The position numbers and the translations under genes were made by a program. The notes beneath the pieces were generated by a model. That model was not told the DNA's origin, made no database searches, and worked only from the letters and a program-made list of their open reading frames with translations. A stretch of 64,000 nt of DNA from Pseudozyma flocculosa PF-1 (lineage: Eukaryota; Basidiomycota; Ustilaginomycetes; Ustilaginales; Ustilaginaceae), in assembly GCF_000417875.1 (NCBI RefSeq), contig NW_006920879.1:250130-314129 (forward strand), given 5' to 3'. Below are positions 9,519 through 19,822 of this stretch, piece after piece (position 1 is the stretch's first letter; each line of letters begins with the position of its first letter).

Positions 9519-12500
9519 CTACCGCTTGCCCTTTGTTGGTCGCCGCGCCATCCCCATTCCCAGCCGCCGCTTGCCATTTCCCAGACCTGCGCTGATGCCG
9601 TTGGCGGTGCTCGTACCGCCATTGGTGGTCGCGCTGCTGCTGCTGCTGCTGCCGCCGCCGCTTCCCTGCGCGAAATTGTCGGCCATCGTCGCTGCCTCGT
9701 CGGCCGAGGCGGGGAGGAGATCGAGGAGGCTCGACATGCTGCTGCTGTGCGCCTGCTGGAAGCTTTCCAGGTCTGCCCGTCGTCGCGGCGCCATGCCATC
9801 GGTGCGCCCCGACGCCGCCTCAATCGCATCCTCTGGCCGCGCCTTGAGCCGCACCTCGTCAGTGAACCGAGGCGGCGGTGGGGGCTGCACCCTCTCCCGC
9901 TCCGCCTTCTGCCGTGCCTGCATGCTCGGCGGCATCAGCGGCCGCTTCATCAGTCCGCCTCCCAGTGTCGAGCCCGAGCCAGACCGTCCCATGCCTCCGC
10001 CCACTTGCAAGCCCGAGTAGGTCGCATAGGTGCTGCCGCCACCGCCAGTCGTGGGTTTGATGTTTGCACCGACCTCATCGTCGTCGTCGTAGTCGTCCAG
10101 CACCGTCGAAAAGGAGCCAATCGTAGGCCGAGAGAAGCCCAGGTTTTGCCTCATGGCTGCATTGCCTGCCCCGGAGCTGCCGTTGGACCACGACGACGAC
10201 GAGGCAGAGTAGGGCCCCGAGCTTCCCAAGTTACCGTTGCTGAACTTGCCAAGGCTTGATGACGGCGCAAACGAGCCGCCTCCGCTGAACCTACCTAGAG
10301 AGCCTCCGCCGCCGCTGACAAAGCCGCCAGAGGACGATCGTCCGCCGGAGCCGTAGCCGCCGTAACCGCCGCTTCCGACGCCGCCAGACCTCTCGAGCTC
10401 CTCGGCACGATCGACGCGCGTAAGCTCTTGAGCCAGCTTGGTCCTCTCGAACTGCCGGATCGAGTCGTTGCAAGCCGACGGCTCCGGCTTCGGTCGGCCC
10501 GTGACCTTGACAATCGCATCGACGGCTGCAGAGTCGAGCTCGGGCCTCGCCGTGCAGAAAGGGACAGCCTTTGCGTCGGTCGCCGAGCCACCAGCCTCGC
10601 GCTTGGCAATCGACGAGATAAAGTGGCTGAGCACCTTGTCCCTCGTCTCGCCACCCGCCATTCGCAGCGAGCAGTAAGACAGATAGAGCATCGCCTCGGC
10701 GCGCGTCATGGCGACGTAGAGCAGGCGGCACTCCTCGTCGACCTCGTGGGGCTGCTCGCACCGGAAGGATGGGTAGGTACCCTCTTCCACTGCGGGGACA
10801 AACACGACAGGCCCTGCATCGACGAGAATGTCGAGAAGCACAGCAGTCGAGTGACAGTATGGTCAGTCGGTGGCCGCATCATTCCGTCGGCTCGCCTCGG
10901 CGGTCACTCACATTCGAGCCCCTTTGCCGCGTGGCAGGTCGAGATCGTCACCTTGGGCTTGGCCTTGCCGTCGTCGTCCTCGGCCTCGGTCGTATCGGTG
11001 GCGAGGATGCTCGCTTCGAGAAAGACTCGAAGCGGTGTCTTGTCCTCTTCGTCCTCGTCGTCGTCGTCGTCGTCTTCGACGTCGATATCCACCGCAAAGG
11101 CCGAACCATCACCGCCGTCGGCCGGGTCCGGTTCCTCCTCCTTCTTGGTCGCCTTGGCCGGGGAGCCGCTTGAACGGTCGAGCATGGCCTCGCCAAACGT
11201 CTTCCTCGCCTTCTTTGCCCGCTTTTTGTCCGGCTGTCGGGGCGAGGTGCGCTTGCCCTTGTCTTCCTCGTCGCTGCTGATGAGGTCGATCACCTCACTC
11301 TCTGGCTCCCTCTTGAGGGCTCGCTTCTCGGGCTGCGACGGCTGCGAGGGCGCCTTGGTCGAGGGCGTCGCCGTCATCAGGCTCTCGGTGTCGTAGTGGT
11401 CTGGATCGACGAAGTCGCCGTCGTCCCGGTGGTACGCCTCCTCGTCCTCGGTCTCGTCCTCGCCGTCCTCGTAGCGGCGCAGCATGGCGGCCGCCGTCTT
11501 CTCGTTGCTCTGTTCGAGCATCGTTGCGAAGCTGATCAGCTCTTTGACGTTCTCCCAGCGCGAGTCGAAGTCGGGCTCGCGTCGGAGGTAGGTCTCGTAG
11601 TCGATCCTTTTGAGCAGCGCCTCGATCAGCTGCGAGACGGGTTTCCTCTGCTTGGCCATCTCGCGAAGCTCGACGACGGCCGCCACCAACTCGCCCAGGC
11701 CCTTTTTGACCACGGGCCCGATGCCGGCCACCTTGAGCCTGCCGCTCACCAGCCGCTCGGCCACCTCCATCGGCTTGAGGTTGAGGCGATGCGCCTGGGC
11801 GCGCAAGTCGCCGATCTTGTTCTCGCCGATGCCACGCTTGGGCACGTTGACGACGCGGACGAATGCAGGGGTGAAGCCCGGATTGTCGGCGAGCGAGAGG
11901 TAGCCCAGGATATCCTTGATCTCCATTCGGTCAAAGAACTTGTGGCCGCCCACCATCCGGCTCATGATGCCCTGCGTCTGGAACTCGGCCTCGATGGCTC
12001 GGCTGAGCGCGTTGAAGCGCAGGAGCACGGCAAAGTCGTTGTAGTTGAGCAGACCTCCGGAGTGGGCGACGATACGCTTGATCTCGGACGCGATGAACCA
12101 AGCCTCCTTGGGCGCGTTGCTGTTGAACCGCAGCGTCACCGGCGGCCCTCGCGGGTGGGAAGTGTGCAGTCCCTTTTCGACCCTCGCACGATCTGCAAGG
12201 CCGCGCGGCGGTCAAGACGAGGAAGCACGGGGAAAGCGGGGCCAGGTGAGGCACGGTCAGCACGCGATGGCGACGCAGAGCCTCGGTCGGGCCCGGGCTC
12301 GGTCGTGGTCGTGCCGACACTCACCCTGCTGCACCACCTTGAGCGAGGCCTCGAGGATGGCGCCGGTGCTGCGGTAGTTTTCCTCGAGCCGGACTTGCTC
12401 GGTGCCCTTGAACTCGAGGCACATCTTCTTGAGGTTGCCCACCTCTGCGCTGCGCCAGCCGTAGATGCTCTGGTCCGGGTCGCCGACGACGCTGATCGAC

Positions 12501-13543
12501 TGGCAGTGGGCGGCCATGAGGCTCATGAGCATGTACTGCGCCGTGTTGGTGTCTTGGAACTCGTCGACGAGGACATGCTCGATCCTTCGGGCAATCTGCG
12601 GGTTTTGGCGGAAGAGGCGGACGCCGTAGACGAGCAGGTCGTCAAAGTCGAGGGCGTTGGCCTCGCGCAGCTGCTCCTGGTAGCGGAGGTAGATGTCGGC
12701 CATGATGCGCTTGAAGTCGGAGCTGAAGCGGGTGCGGAAGTTCTGGCCGGGCGCCTGCTTCTGCTGCTGCGACGACGAGGCCGACGACTTGAGCGCCTCC
12801 TCGCGGTACCTCTGCGGGTCGATGTCCTTGGCCTTGGCCTTGGAGACCTCGGACATTGCGTCTTCGGGCTTGAAGAAGATGCCCTGCTCCTTGAGGTCCT
12901 TTTCCATGGGCTTGATGATGAGCTTGAAGAGCTTCTTGCTCTCGTCGGCGTCGACGATGGTGAAGTTGTTGGAGAGCTCGATGAGCTGGCCGTACTTGCG
13001 GAGGTACTTTGCGCAGGTGGCGTGAAAGGTGCCGATGACGAGGTTGGCGGTGCGCGCGGGTCCGATGAGGGCGGTGAGGCGCGACTTCATCTCGTTTGCG
13101 GCCTTGTTGGTAAAGGTGACGACGACGATGTTCTCGGGGTTGATGTTGTTGCCGGGGTCGAGGATGAGCCAGGCCACCCTCGAGGTGAGGACGCGCGTCT
13201 TGCCCGATCCGGGGCCGGCGAGGATCTGGAGCGAATGCAGCGGAGGGTGGGTGGCGGCCTTGAGCTGAGAGGGCGAGAGCGAGGCGAGGTAGGTGTTTCG
13301 CTGCGGCCGCTTGTTGAAGGGGACAGCGGACGAGGTGTCGGCGCCGGCCGCTGCGGCTGCGGCTGCGTCTGCGGCTGCGCCTTCGCCGTGGTCGGTGGAT
13401 CCCGCCGCTGCTGCCGGAGCAGCCGAAGCGACAGCGGCAGCGCCGTTACCCTGCTCCATTTTGGGGGCCTGAGCCGCGGGCACTGCACTGGTGCTGGTGT
13501 CGGCGTCGGCGCCGTCGGCTGCTCCCGGATCCGGCTTCAGCAT
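9519..13543 (-). CDS. SRS2: Srs2-like UvrD/PcrA-family 3'-5' DNA helicase
   Basis: Three exons (13543-12325, 12192-10912, 10813-9519) give a 1264-residue superfamily 1A helicase. Both introns have GTGAGT donors and CAG acceptors, with phase 1 joins that restore conserved sequence (VVQQ-D-RARVEKGLHTSHP and KGLE-W-PVVF). All helicase motifs are visible: Walker A AGPGSGKT at 109-116, the Q-motif-like NTYLASLSPSQLKAA before it, LVDEFQDTN, VVGDPDQSIYGWR, EENYRS, TCHAAKGLEW and VAMTRA. Such proteins remove Rad51 filaments and act at stalled forks in the nucleus. An acidic, Lys-rich insertion of about 150 residues separates motifs IV and V and contains a textbook SUMO-interacting motif, VIDLISSDEE, at 707-716. 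The C-terminus is Gly/Ser-rich and ends in a basic stretch. Function is inferred from family. Confidence 0.93.
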
Positions 13544-16043
13544 CGTGTCGTCGAAGATGCCCAGAGCAATCGATGCCAGTGTGCAGGCGATGCAGCGAAG
13601 GGCAGGAAGAGGCGATGCAGGCCTTTTGTTGGCGACCCGCCGCTCTGCTCGGTTCTGCGACAGTCGACCTTGCTAGAATGGCATGCCTGTCGCTGTCAAG
13701 ACGGCCCTGCTGAGGCCCTCCGGATATGTGCAGTCCAAGGTAGGGCCAGCAGCCACGAGAGAAGGGACACCTGGACGACAATCTCAGGATGACACCCCTG
13801 TCTGGGCCGGTGCAGCGGTGACGAATGGCGAGAGGCTGCCTCGAGAGTCGGGTGGTGGGTATCCTTGGAGGGATGGAAGGAGACGAGAGGTGTGGGGCCA
13901 GCGTGGGTAATGGCGGGAAGAAGCCGGTGGGAGGCAAGCAAGCAGGACCCCCCCAACACACCTTTCTTCCCTTGCAGCCCCACCAGCACTCCAAGCAACG
14001 TGCAGCTGGCAGGCCAGCAGCAGGCGCGTGCCGTCCACTGCCCAACCTCCACCTGCCTACCTCTTTACGCCTGGCTGGCTGGCCGTCGCTGGCCGCTTGC
14101 CCTCTGAGCCCCGCGTCCAAAAGTTGGCTGGCCAGCGCGTTTGGAAAAGGCCACGAAAATCCAAAATCCAAAATCCAAAATCGAGGCCCAGCCAGGCCAG
14201 CCGACGTCAGCGCTTTCCTCTCGACCACCACCAACCCTCTTTGCTCGTCCTCGCACGCCTCCCATCGAATCCATCGACCAGAGAGGGCAGCGAGCAGGGC
14301 TCTGATCGTCTCGCCGGAAGTATTCAGACACCATGCCACACCTTTCATCTCATGGATACGTGCCTCGACCCTGGCTCTCTGCTGCCCAGTAGCACCTGGT
14401 GAATAGACGAAAGTCACCCTTCAAAGCCGATTGGCAAACGACGGCAGTCCTCGCGTCACGGCGGGCACCGCGATGGCTCGCCGACGGGGTTGCGGCAGCT
14501 CGGGGCGATCGTAACCTTTCGCGGCCACTGCTCCGCCGGCAAGAGCTGCCTGCATGTCAAGTCAGTTGAACCTCTGGCAGATTTGTCGAGGTCCTCCTGG
14601 GCGTCCACCGTGCCCGGCTGGGCCGTAAGGTGGCATGTCGCTTTCCAGCCAGGCCGTCGGTGCCGCTGCTACTCGAGCACGCTCGATTGCCTAGTCTGCC
14701 GTCTCGTGCCCCTGTTCCCTTGAAAATCGACGACGCTGCTGGTGCCAACACGCGCCCCGGCGGCGACCTGGGCCGCACAGCTAATCTCCGCCGGTGTCGT
14801 AAACGAAGCCGAGGCTGTGCTTCTCGGTCCTCAAAACGCGTCAACGTCCCCGCCACACGTAACACCCCCATCTAGACGCGGGCCGGCGAAAGGACGCCGG
14901 TGCAGCTTTAGACAGGTCAGAGGAAGAGTCCAACAGCTCGGGCCACGTCGACATGGCGCCCAAGTCGCCTGCCTGCAGCTTGATGCCATGCAACCACGTA
15001 CGGAACCTCTTCCCCGCTTCCTGATTGGCCTGGACTAGGCTAGACTGGCCTGCTTGATGCCCCTGCGCGATAGTCTTGGACCGCCTCTGTGGTGAAAGCC
15101 CCAGGCCGGGCCGGAACGGGGACCGCAGGCGCCGCTCCTCGTCCACCGTAACGACGAGTGGCGACAACAATGGCGAAGCGAGGCCGCGTTGAACCCCCTT
15201 CCCCCGCGCCTTAGACGCGGGCCGGCGCGCTAGTGCATCCAACTCCGGACGCCAAACGACAAATTGGTTCCACATCCGCATACGCCGCCGCCACCTGACG
15301 TATGCATCCCCCCGCCCGGTCCCGCTCTGCTCGAGCCTCGCAATCCCCAACCCCTGCGTACGACGGCATTTACGCGAGCGAGCTAAGCGCCTCGACTGCG
15401 CTACGGCACGATTCCGCGTGCCGGGCGCTCAGGGCATCGTTGCTCGACAGTGGCCGGACAATCGCGTCACAGCCGTCTATCGACCACCAACCCCTTTCAC
15501 GGCGACCTAGAGTGGCTCGGCGATTCTTCCCGCTCCCCCCTCTGCACCTTGCCAGAAATACCCATGGCGCGTCCGTCACGGACCGGCCCGTTGCGCCATG
15601 GAGCTCGACGACAACCCAAGCTGCGGTGTCCCGCCGTCGGACGTCCGGGTGCGGCAAGGTCCCCATGATCAAGTTGCGCCTAGCCGCTTGTCGGTGTTCG
15701 ACGTGGAAAGCCTGAGGGCAGCCGAGTCCTGACGGACTACAGTAGAGGCGTCGCAGACTCCTGTCCCTTCTGCCGGGCTCGACAGCAACGCTTCGTGTCT
15801 TTCGAGCCAGCATCGTCCGTAGCGAGTGCCGCTTGCATCCATCGAAGAGGGCAAGACGAAGCTGGAGAGCGTGCAGGGTATAAAAGGATACCTCTCCGTG
15901 AGCGAAAGGAAAGATCGAACCATCCTCTCACGATTCGCCACAAACACAACACAGAGCCCTCCTCCAGCCTTCTCACTTTGCCCTCGTCCAGTCCTACACC
16001 CCCCTAATCACGTCCCCTCTACCTTCAAGTACCGCTCGACACG
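13544..16043. other. 2.5-kb region without a recognisable gene
   Basis: Divergent spacer between SRS2 and the first secreted-protein gene. Open frames on both strands are Arg/Pro/Ser-rich, without motifs or plausible splice-joined continuations. Features seen are a short tandem CCAAAAT-type repeat at about 14156-14183, a 16-bp direct repeat at 14873-14888 and 15212-15227, and a TATA box at 15879. The rest may be regulatory DNA or gene remnants too decayed to identify. Confidence 0.5.
15879..15885 (+). promoter_or_regulatory. TATA box of tandem-repeat secreted-protein gene
   Basis: TATAAAA lies 165 bp upstream of the start codon at 16044, in otherwise GC-rich DNA. It is followed by a pyrimidine-rich leader. 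The other small secreted-protein genes here have comparable elements. Confidence 0.75.
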
Positions 16044-16508
16044 ATGCGTTTCAGCGCCATCCTCCTCGCCTTTACCCTGGCCGCGCTCGTCGGTGCCGCG
16101 CCCGTTCCCATCCTCGATGCGCGACAGCTCGAGGGGGTGCAGGCCAGCGACCTCAGTGCCATGACCGGTCAAGCCGCCAACGTTGGCGATCTGGTTGCTC
16201 GGGCCGAGAGCAAGGACGAGGAGCCTCGCAAGCCTCACAGTCGCCCGCCGCAGAATGAGCAGGAGTGGGACCAGGATGGCAAGCCCACCTACCCTCGCAA
16301 GCCTCACAGCCGTCCGCCGCAGAACCAGCAGGAGTGGGACCAGGACGGCAAGCCTACCTACCCTCGCAAGCCTCACAGCCGTTCGCCGCAGAATGAGCAG
16401 GAGTGGGACCAGGACGGCAAGCCTACCTACCCTCGCAAGCCTCACAGCCGTCCGCCTCAGAATGCTGCAGAGTGGGAACAGGACGGCAAGCCCAAGAACC
16501 ACGCTTAG
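16044..16508 (+). CDS. Secreted protein with four 23-residue tandem repeats, possibly processed to peptides
   Basis: 154 residues, single exon. A clear signal peptide (about 1-18) is followed by a 40-residue propeptide-like region and then four consecutive 23-residue units starting at residues 63, 86, 109 and 132. Units begin KPHSRPPQN, contain EWDQDGKP and end TYPR; the fourth is degenerate and lacks the final Arg. There is no cysteine. Each unit is preceded by Pro-Arg, a dipeptide that Kex2-type proteases can cut. The architecture therefore resembles fungal repeat precursors such as repellents, but release of peptides is inference. At DNA level the 69-bp repeats are nearly identical, which suggests recent expansion. 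The signal peptide resembles that of the gene at 18679. No known family was recognised. Confidence 0.85.
   Translation: MRFSAILLAFTLAALVGAAPVPILDARQLEGVQASDLSAMTGQAANVGDLVARAESKDEEPRKPHSRPPQNEQEWDQDGKPTYPRKPHSRPPQNQQEWDQDGKPTYPRKPHSRSPQNEQEWDQDGKPTYPRKPHSRPPQNAAEWEQDGKPKNHA
16230..16505 (+). repeat. 69-bp tandem repeat x4 inside secreted-protein gene
   Basis: Four in-frame 69-bp units encode the 23-residue repeats. The first three are almost identical; the fourth has diverged in its second half. Confidence 0.92.
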
Positions 16509-17405
16509 GCTCAGGATTAGCGCGCCATCGAGCCCAGAGTGGCGAAGCCAGCGCGACGCGGCTCCTTCTTCAGACATTTTCCTCGCATCTCGTCTCCCTC
16601 CCCATCATCTCTCATCGGCGGAACATCTCCCAGCGCATCTCCAAAGGCCCACTCTCCATCCCATCCATCCCTTGATCCGAAGGCGTCGTCGCGGCGAGCT
16701 CGCTGCCAGCACCGATCCTTCGTTTGAACAATTCCTTTCCCTACCCTACTGTGCCCAGCGAGTGATGTCTGAGCTGCGTGTCTATGCGGAGATGACCCCG
16801 GACTAGGAAGAAGACACCCGTGACCGTGGCGCGGCTTCCCTTGCGCCTCGCTCGCCGCCCGTCAGGGACTGGGCGCACCAACCCCTTTGTCGACTCGGCG
16901 TCGGTGCAAGATCGCCACGACGTCAACCCCCACGGTTCTTGCCACGACCGCGAGCTCCGTCTTTTCCGCAGCAGGTCTTACCCCCTGATACCCCTTCCGA
17001 CATTCTGTTCCGAGCAAGTGCACGCCATGCCCCCCGATTTGGATGAAGTAGGTCGTGGAAACGAGAAACCGGCCTGCAAGCCTGTTTGATCATCCAAGGA
17101 ACTCAGTGCCGAAGCGGTGGGCGTCCTTGGATCCCCAAAGTCACCCTCGTGCATGCGCCTGGTGCCCAGGGTGATCAGACAGGCAACGTCTGGATCGCAA
17201 AGGTATAAAGCCTGACGTCTCGAGCCCCTCTCTCGACTGCTGCCACACATCCTCTCGAGCCCTCATTCTCGTCCAGACGTCCGCAACCTATCTGGTGAGC
17301 GCCGACCTACGCCGTCTCACGACCACACCCGCACCTGGCAGGCGAACATAGTCTTGCTGATGCCCCTTGCCCCTGCCCTCTCGCGCCCCGTCATGATCAG
17401 CGAGA
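16509..17405. other. Intergenic region between secreted-protein genes 1 and 2
   Basis: No gene was recognised. It contains the presumed 3' UTR of the repeat-protein gene and the TATA box and probable 5'-UTR intron of the next gene (GTGAGC donor at 17295, CAG ending at 17400). Confidence 0.5.
17204..17210 (+). promoter_or_regulatory. TATA box of frameshifted six-cysteine gene
   Basis: TATAAAG lies 202 bp upstream of the start codon at 17406. The extra distance fits a 5'-UTR intron of about 106 bp (17295-17400). Confidence 0.65.
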
Positions 17406-17683
17406 ATGAAGCTCTCCATCCAGACCACGCCCATCGCCTTTGCTGCGCTCATCGCCGCGATGACGCTGCTGCCGCCCACCAGCGCCGTTCAAGTGCAATA
17501 CGTCAGCCCCAACGGGGACTATGCGTGCTTTCTCGAAAACCACGCCAACGGAGGACCCACGCCGCCACCGGGTTGTGCTCTGCCGGGCCCTGCTCAGACG
17601 TCCGTGCAGTGCAACACGAACCACCGGGATTTTGCGGCGAGTGCCAAAAGAGGGGCGGCGGCTGCCAGCCCACCGAAGGCTGA
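17406..17683 (+). pseudogene. Six-cysteine secreted protein, disrupted by a one-base frameshift
   Basis: The frame starting at 17406 has a signal peptide (about 1-27) and three cysteines at 41, 57 and 69, then reaches Asp-Phe at 75-76. From there, continuing in the same frame gives cysteine-poor sequence to 17816. The +1 frame instead gives Cys-Gly-Glu-Cys, then six residues, then Cys and a stop at 17681-17683. That pattern, C-x2-C-x6-C after Asp-Phe, is exactly the ending of the intact gene at 37879. The break falls in a run of four T at 17630-17633. One missing T would explain it, either as a true mutation or as a sequencing error. If the frame is read as it stands the product is 136 residues and lacks half the cysteines. 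The TATA box and probable 5'-UTR intron remain. Function unknown. Confidence 0.75.
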
Positions 17684-18678
17684 GCTATACTCGACGCCAG
17701 CGGCAGCTAGCAGGTGTTCTTACACCGTAGCCCGAGATCTCCGGCTGTCAGCGACTGGCCGCCTTGGTTCCCGGACGGCAATGTCATCCGTGATCGGACC
17801 GTACAGTCCCTTCTAGTAGTGATCCAAGCCCTCTCCTAGCCCTTTCTCTCAGCGCTTCCAGCGCGCTGACGCCATGTCAAGAAGCTCTTGTTCTCAATCC
17901 CACCCTTTGGCACTTCGTGGCGACTGCGGTCAGCCTGGGGTTCCCCGCAGCTACGTGTGGCATCGAGTCCCGGGCTCAGCTTGAACTGCCAAAGATCCGC
18001 GCCGAGAACAGCGACTTTCTCCTTCTCGTTAGCCGGCTGTCGATGTGTCACGCTCCATTTGGAGGTCCCAGTGAAGGAGCGCGCCGCCCTTGCCTCCTCC
18101 TGGTGGATGCGGAACTCGAGGGACGGTATCCGATGCCGCCACCGCCTCCCGCCCGCCCCGACCTTTTGCGGTGCCGCGGCGACGTGGCAAAGCGCCCACA
18201 TCTCCGGAGGGCCGTGAAGGTGGGTAGAGAGTCAGGTTGCCCCGCGATGCGACAACGGCCGAGGCGTTGGGTGGCGTATGAGTCCGAATCGGGGTGGGCA
18301 GCGTCACGGGCGCCCTTTTGGCAAGTGGGTCGAGGCTAGGGCACGGCAAGACTGGATAGCGATCCCTTAAGGTACCTAGACCTAGTTTCATTCCGCCTCC
18401 TTCCAACGGCGTTGTATGGCGCATTGTCAGACGAGGTCCAAGAGGGGGTCTAGGAGGTGACAATCGCCGGCATTCCTCCCTGGTCAATTGCCGCGGCAGC
18501 GAGTCGATGTTGGCCCTGCCGCAACCATCGAGGCGGCCCGAACGGGGCGAGATGGGTGGTATATAAACCCCGCGAGATCCCGCTCCTCTGGCCTTTTCTG
18601 CATCATCGACTCACATCTCAAACCGTCCTCTCATCCCTCTCCCCAACACCCCTTCTTTGTCTATTCAGCGAAATCAAG
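17684..18678. other. Intergenic region between secreted-protein genes 2 and 3
   Basis: No gene was recognised. The in-frame extension of the broken gene runs to 17816 but looks like read-through. The TATA box of the third gene is at 18562. Confidence 0.5.
18562..18567 (+). promoter_or_regulatory. TATA box of His/Lys-rich secreted-protein gene
   Basis: TATAAA lies within a TATATAAA-like context 117 bp upstream of the start codon at 18679. Confidence 0.75.
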
Positions 18679-19140
18679 ATGCGCACCACCGCCCTCCTCT
18701 TCGCCTTCACCCTCTGCGTCCTGGCGCTGAGCGGAAACGTCAGGGCCGATACGGACGACCCGTTCGCCAAGGCGGCGCAGGGATTCAACACGGCGCAGAC
18801 AGACGCCCTGGCCCAGCAAAAGGGCCAGGCTCCCCCGTCCGGAACGCAATACCAGAACCTCTCGCTCAAGCAGAGCGGAGGTCCGCCGCTGCAGGACGAC
18901 AAGGCCGCTGCCGCCGCACCCGTCAAGAAGACCGAGACCAAGCCCGCCGCCGCCGCCCCGCCGGTCAAGTACGCCGCCGACAAGGGAACGTCGCCGCCTC
19001 ACCGTGGCGAGAAGAAGGCCGAGGAGCACCACAAGAAGAAGCACCACCACCACGACAAGGACGGAAAGGGGGAAGGCAAGAAGGAGCACCGCAGGAAAAA
19101 CCACGGAGAGGGCCAGGACGGCGGCCAGACCAAGAACTAG
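18679..19140 (+). CDS. Small secreted protein with His/Lys-rich C-terminus
   Basis: 153 residues, single exon. A signal peptide (about 1-23, cut after VRA) is followed by a Gln/Ala-rich region containing PFAKAAQGFN, an Ala/Pro/Lys spacer, and a strongly basic tail (about 115-145) rich in His, Lys and Glu with HHKKKHHHH. The mature part has no cysteine. The His cluster could bind metal, and the Lys/His run could act as a nuclear localisation signal if the protein is delivered into host cells. Both are speculation. The signal peptide (MRTTALLFAFTL) resembles that of the gene at 16044 (MRFSAILLAFTL), which hints at a shared origin. The ATG at 18679 was chosen over the in-frame upstream frame because it starts the signal peptide. 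No known family was recognised. Confidence 0.8.
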   Translation: MRTTALLFAFTLCVLALSGNVRADTDDPFAKAAQGFNTAQTDALAQQKGQAPPSGTQYQNLSLKQSGGPPLQDDKAAAAAPVKKTETKPAAAAPPVKYAADKGTSPPHRGEKKAEEHHKKKHHHHDKDGKGEGKKEHRRKNHGEGQDGGQTKN

Positions 19141-19822
19141 GCTCGAGCCCCCCCCCCCNNNNNNNNNNNNNNNNNNNNNGGAAGGACGACCGCCGACGGA
19201 AAACCGAAACCGGACGAGGGACCGACGGACGGCGGCCGCGACCAACGAACACGCGTCGACCGCCCCCCCCCCCCCCCCCCCCGGACCCCCGTAGCGTGTC
19301 TATCTGTCATTCACCCTGGGCTGCAGCCCAGCGGCGTCGATTTGTCGTCGAGCCCAAGCTCCTGACTCGCCTTGGCGCCCGACTCGTCACCTCGTCGTAG
19401 GCGATCCGATCTCACCACCCTCCTTTCGCCGCCACCGACTTCCTCTTGCGCCTTTCCCTCTTGATCCGCCCTGTTCCTTCTGTTTCCGACCCCATATCGC
19501 ATCCGTGAATCGATCGAACAGTTTCTTACGAGATGCGTCGGCGAGCCCTGTCCGACTCTTTGACTACACGATGGCGCACGCTGGCAAAATTGTGCGCGGG
19601 GAGATCCTTGCGCCTCGAGACAGAGAGCTTGTTCCAAACGGTCTATGATACATGAATCGGCAGGAAGGCAGACAGAGCAAGAGGTCCTCGACTCCCCTTG
19701 CCTCGTCGCGGCAAGCGACGTCGAGGACAGAAAACAAGATCGACACAAGACAGGCTACTCGCTGTACGCCGCCACCGTCCCTCCGTCTGGCAGCCTCGTT
19801 CCCGGCAGGGCCGCTCGGCGTC
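19141..19822. other. Intergenic region with assembly gap and C-tracts
   Basis: It lies between the convergent secreted-protein and Mor2/Tao3 genes. It contains a C-run (19148-19158), the N gap, a T-free segment of about 70 bp and a second C-run (19263-19282). No gene was recognised. Confidence 0.6.
19159..19179. other. Assembly gap (21 N)
   Basis: A run of 21 N directly after a poly-C tract, which probably caused the break in assembly. It is 18 bp downstream of the stop codon of the gene at 18679 and does not touch coding sequence. Confidence 0.98.

Noticed and set aside
11396..13792. 798-residue open frame on the plus strand opposite SRS2
   Set aside because: The minus strand carries all helicase motifs with correct splicing. 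The plus frame is a Val/Leu/Asp-rich shadow.
16230..16505. Regularly spaced repeats as a possible CRISPR array
   Set aside because: Units are contiguous, in frame and part of a secreted-protein gene in a eukaryote. There are no unique spacers.
17684..17816. In-frame extension of the 17406 gene to 17816 as a normal C-terminus
   Set aside because: It lacks cysteines and does not resemble the paralogue, whereas the +1 frame matches the paralogue exactly in cysteine spacing.
19200..19260. GCGGCCGC and ACGCGTCGAC sites as a sign of cloning-vector contamination
   Set aside because: Such sites are expected by chance in GC-rich DNA and no flanking vector sequence is recognisable.
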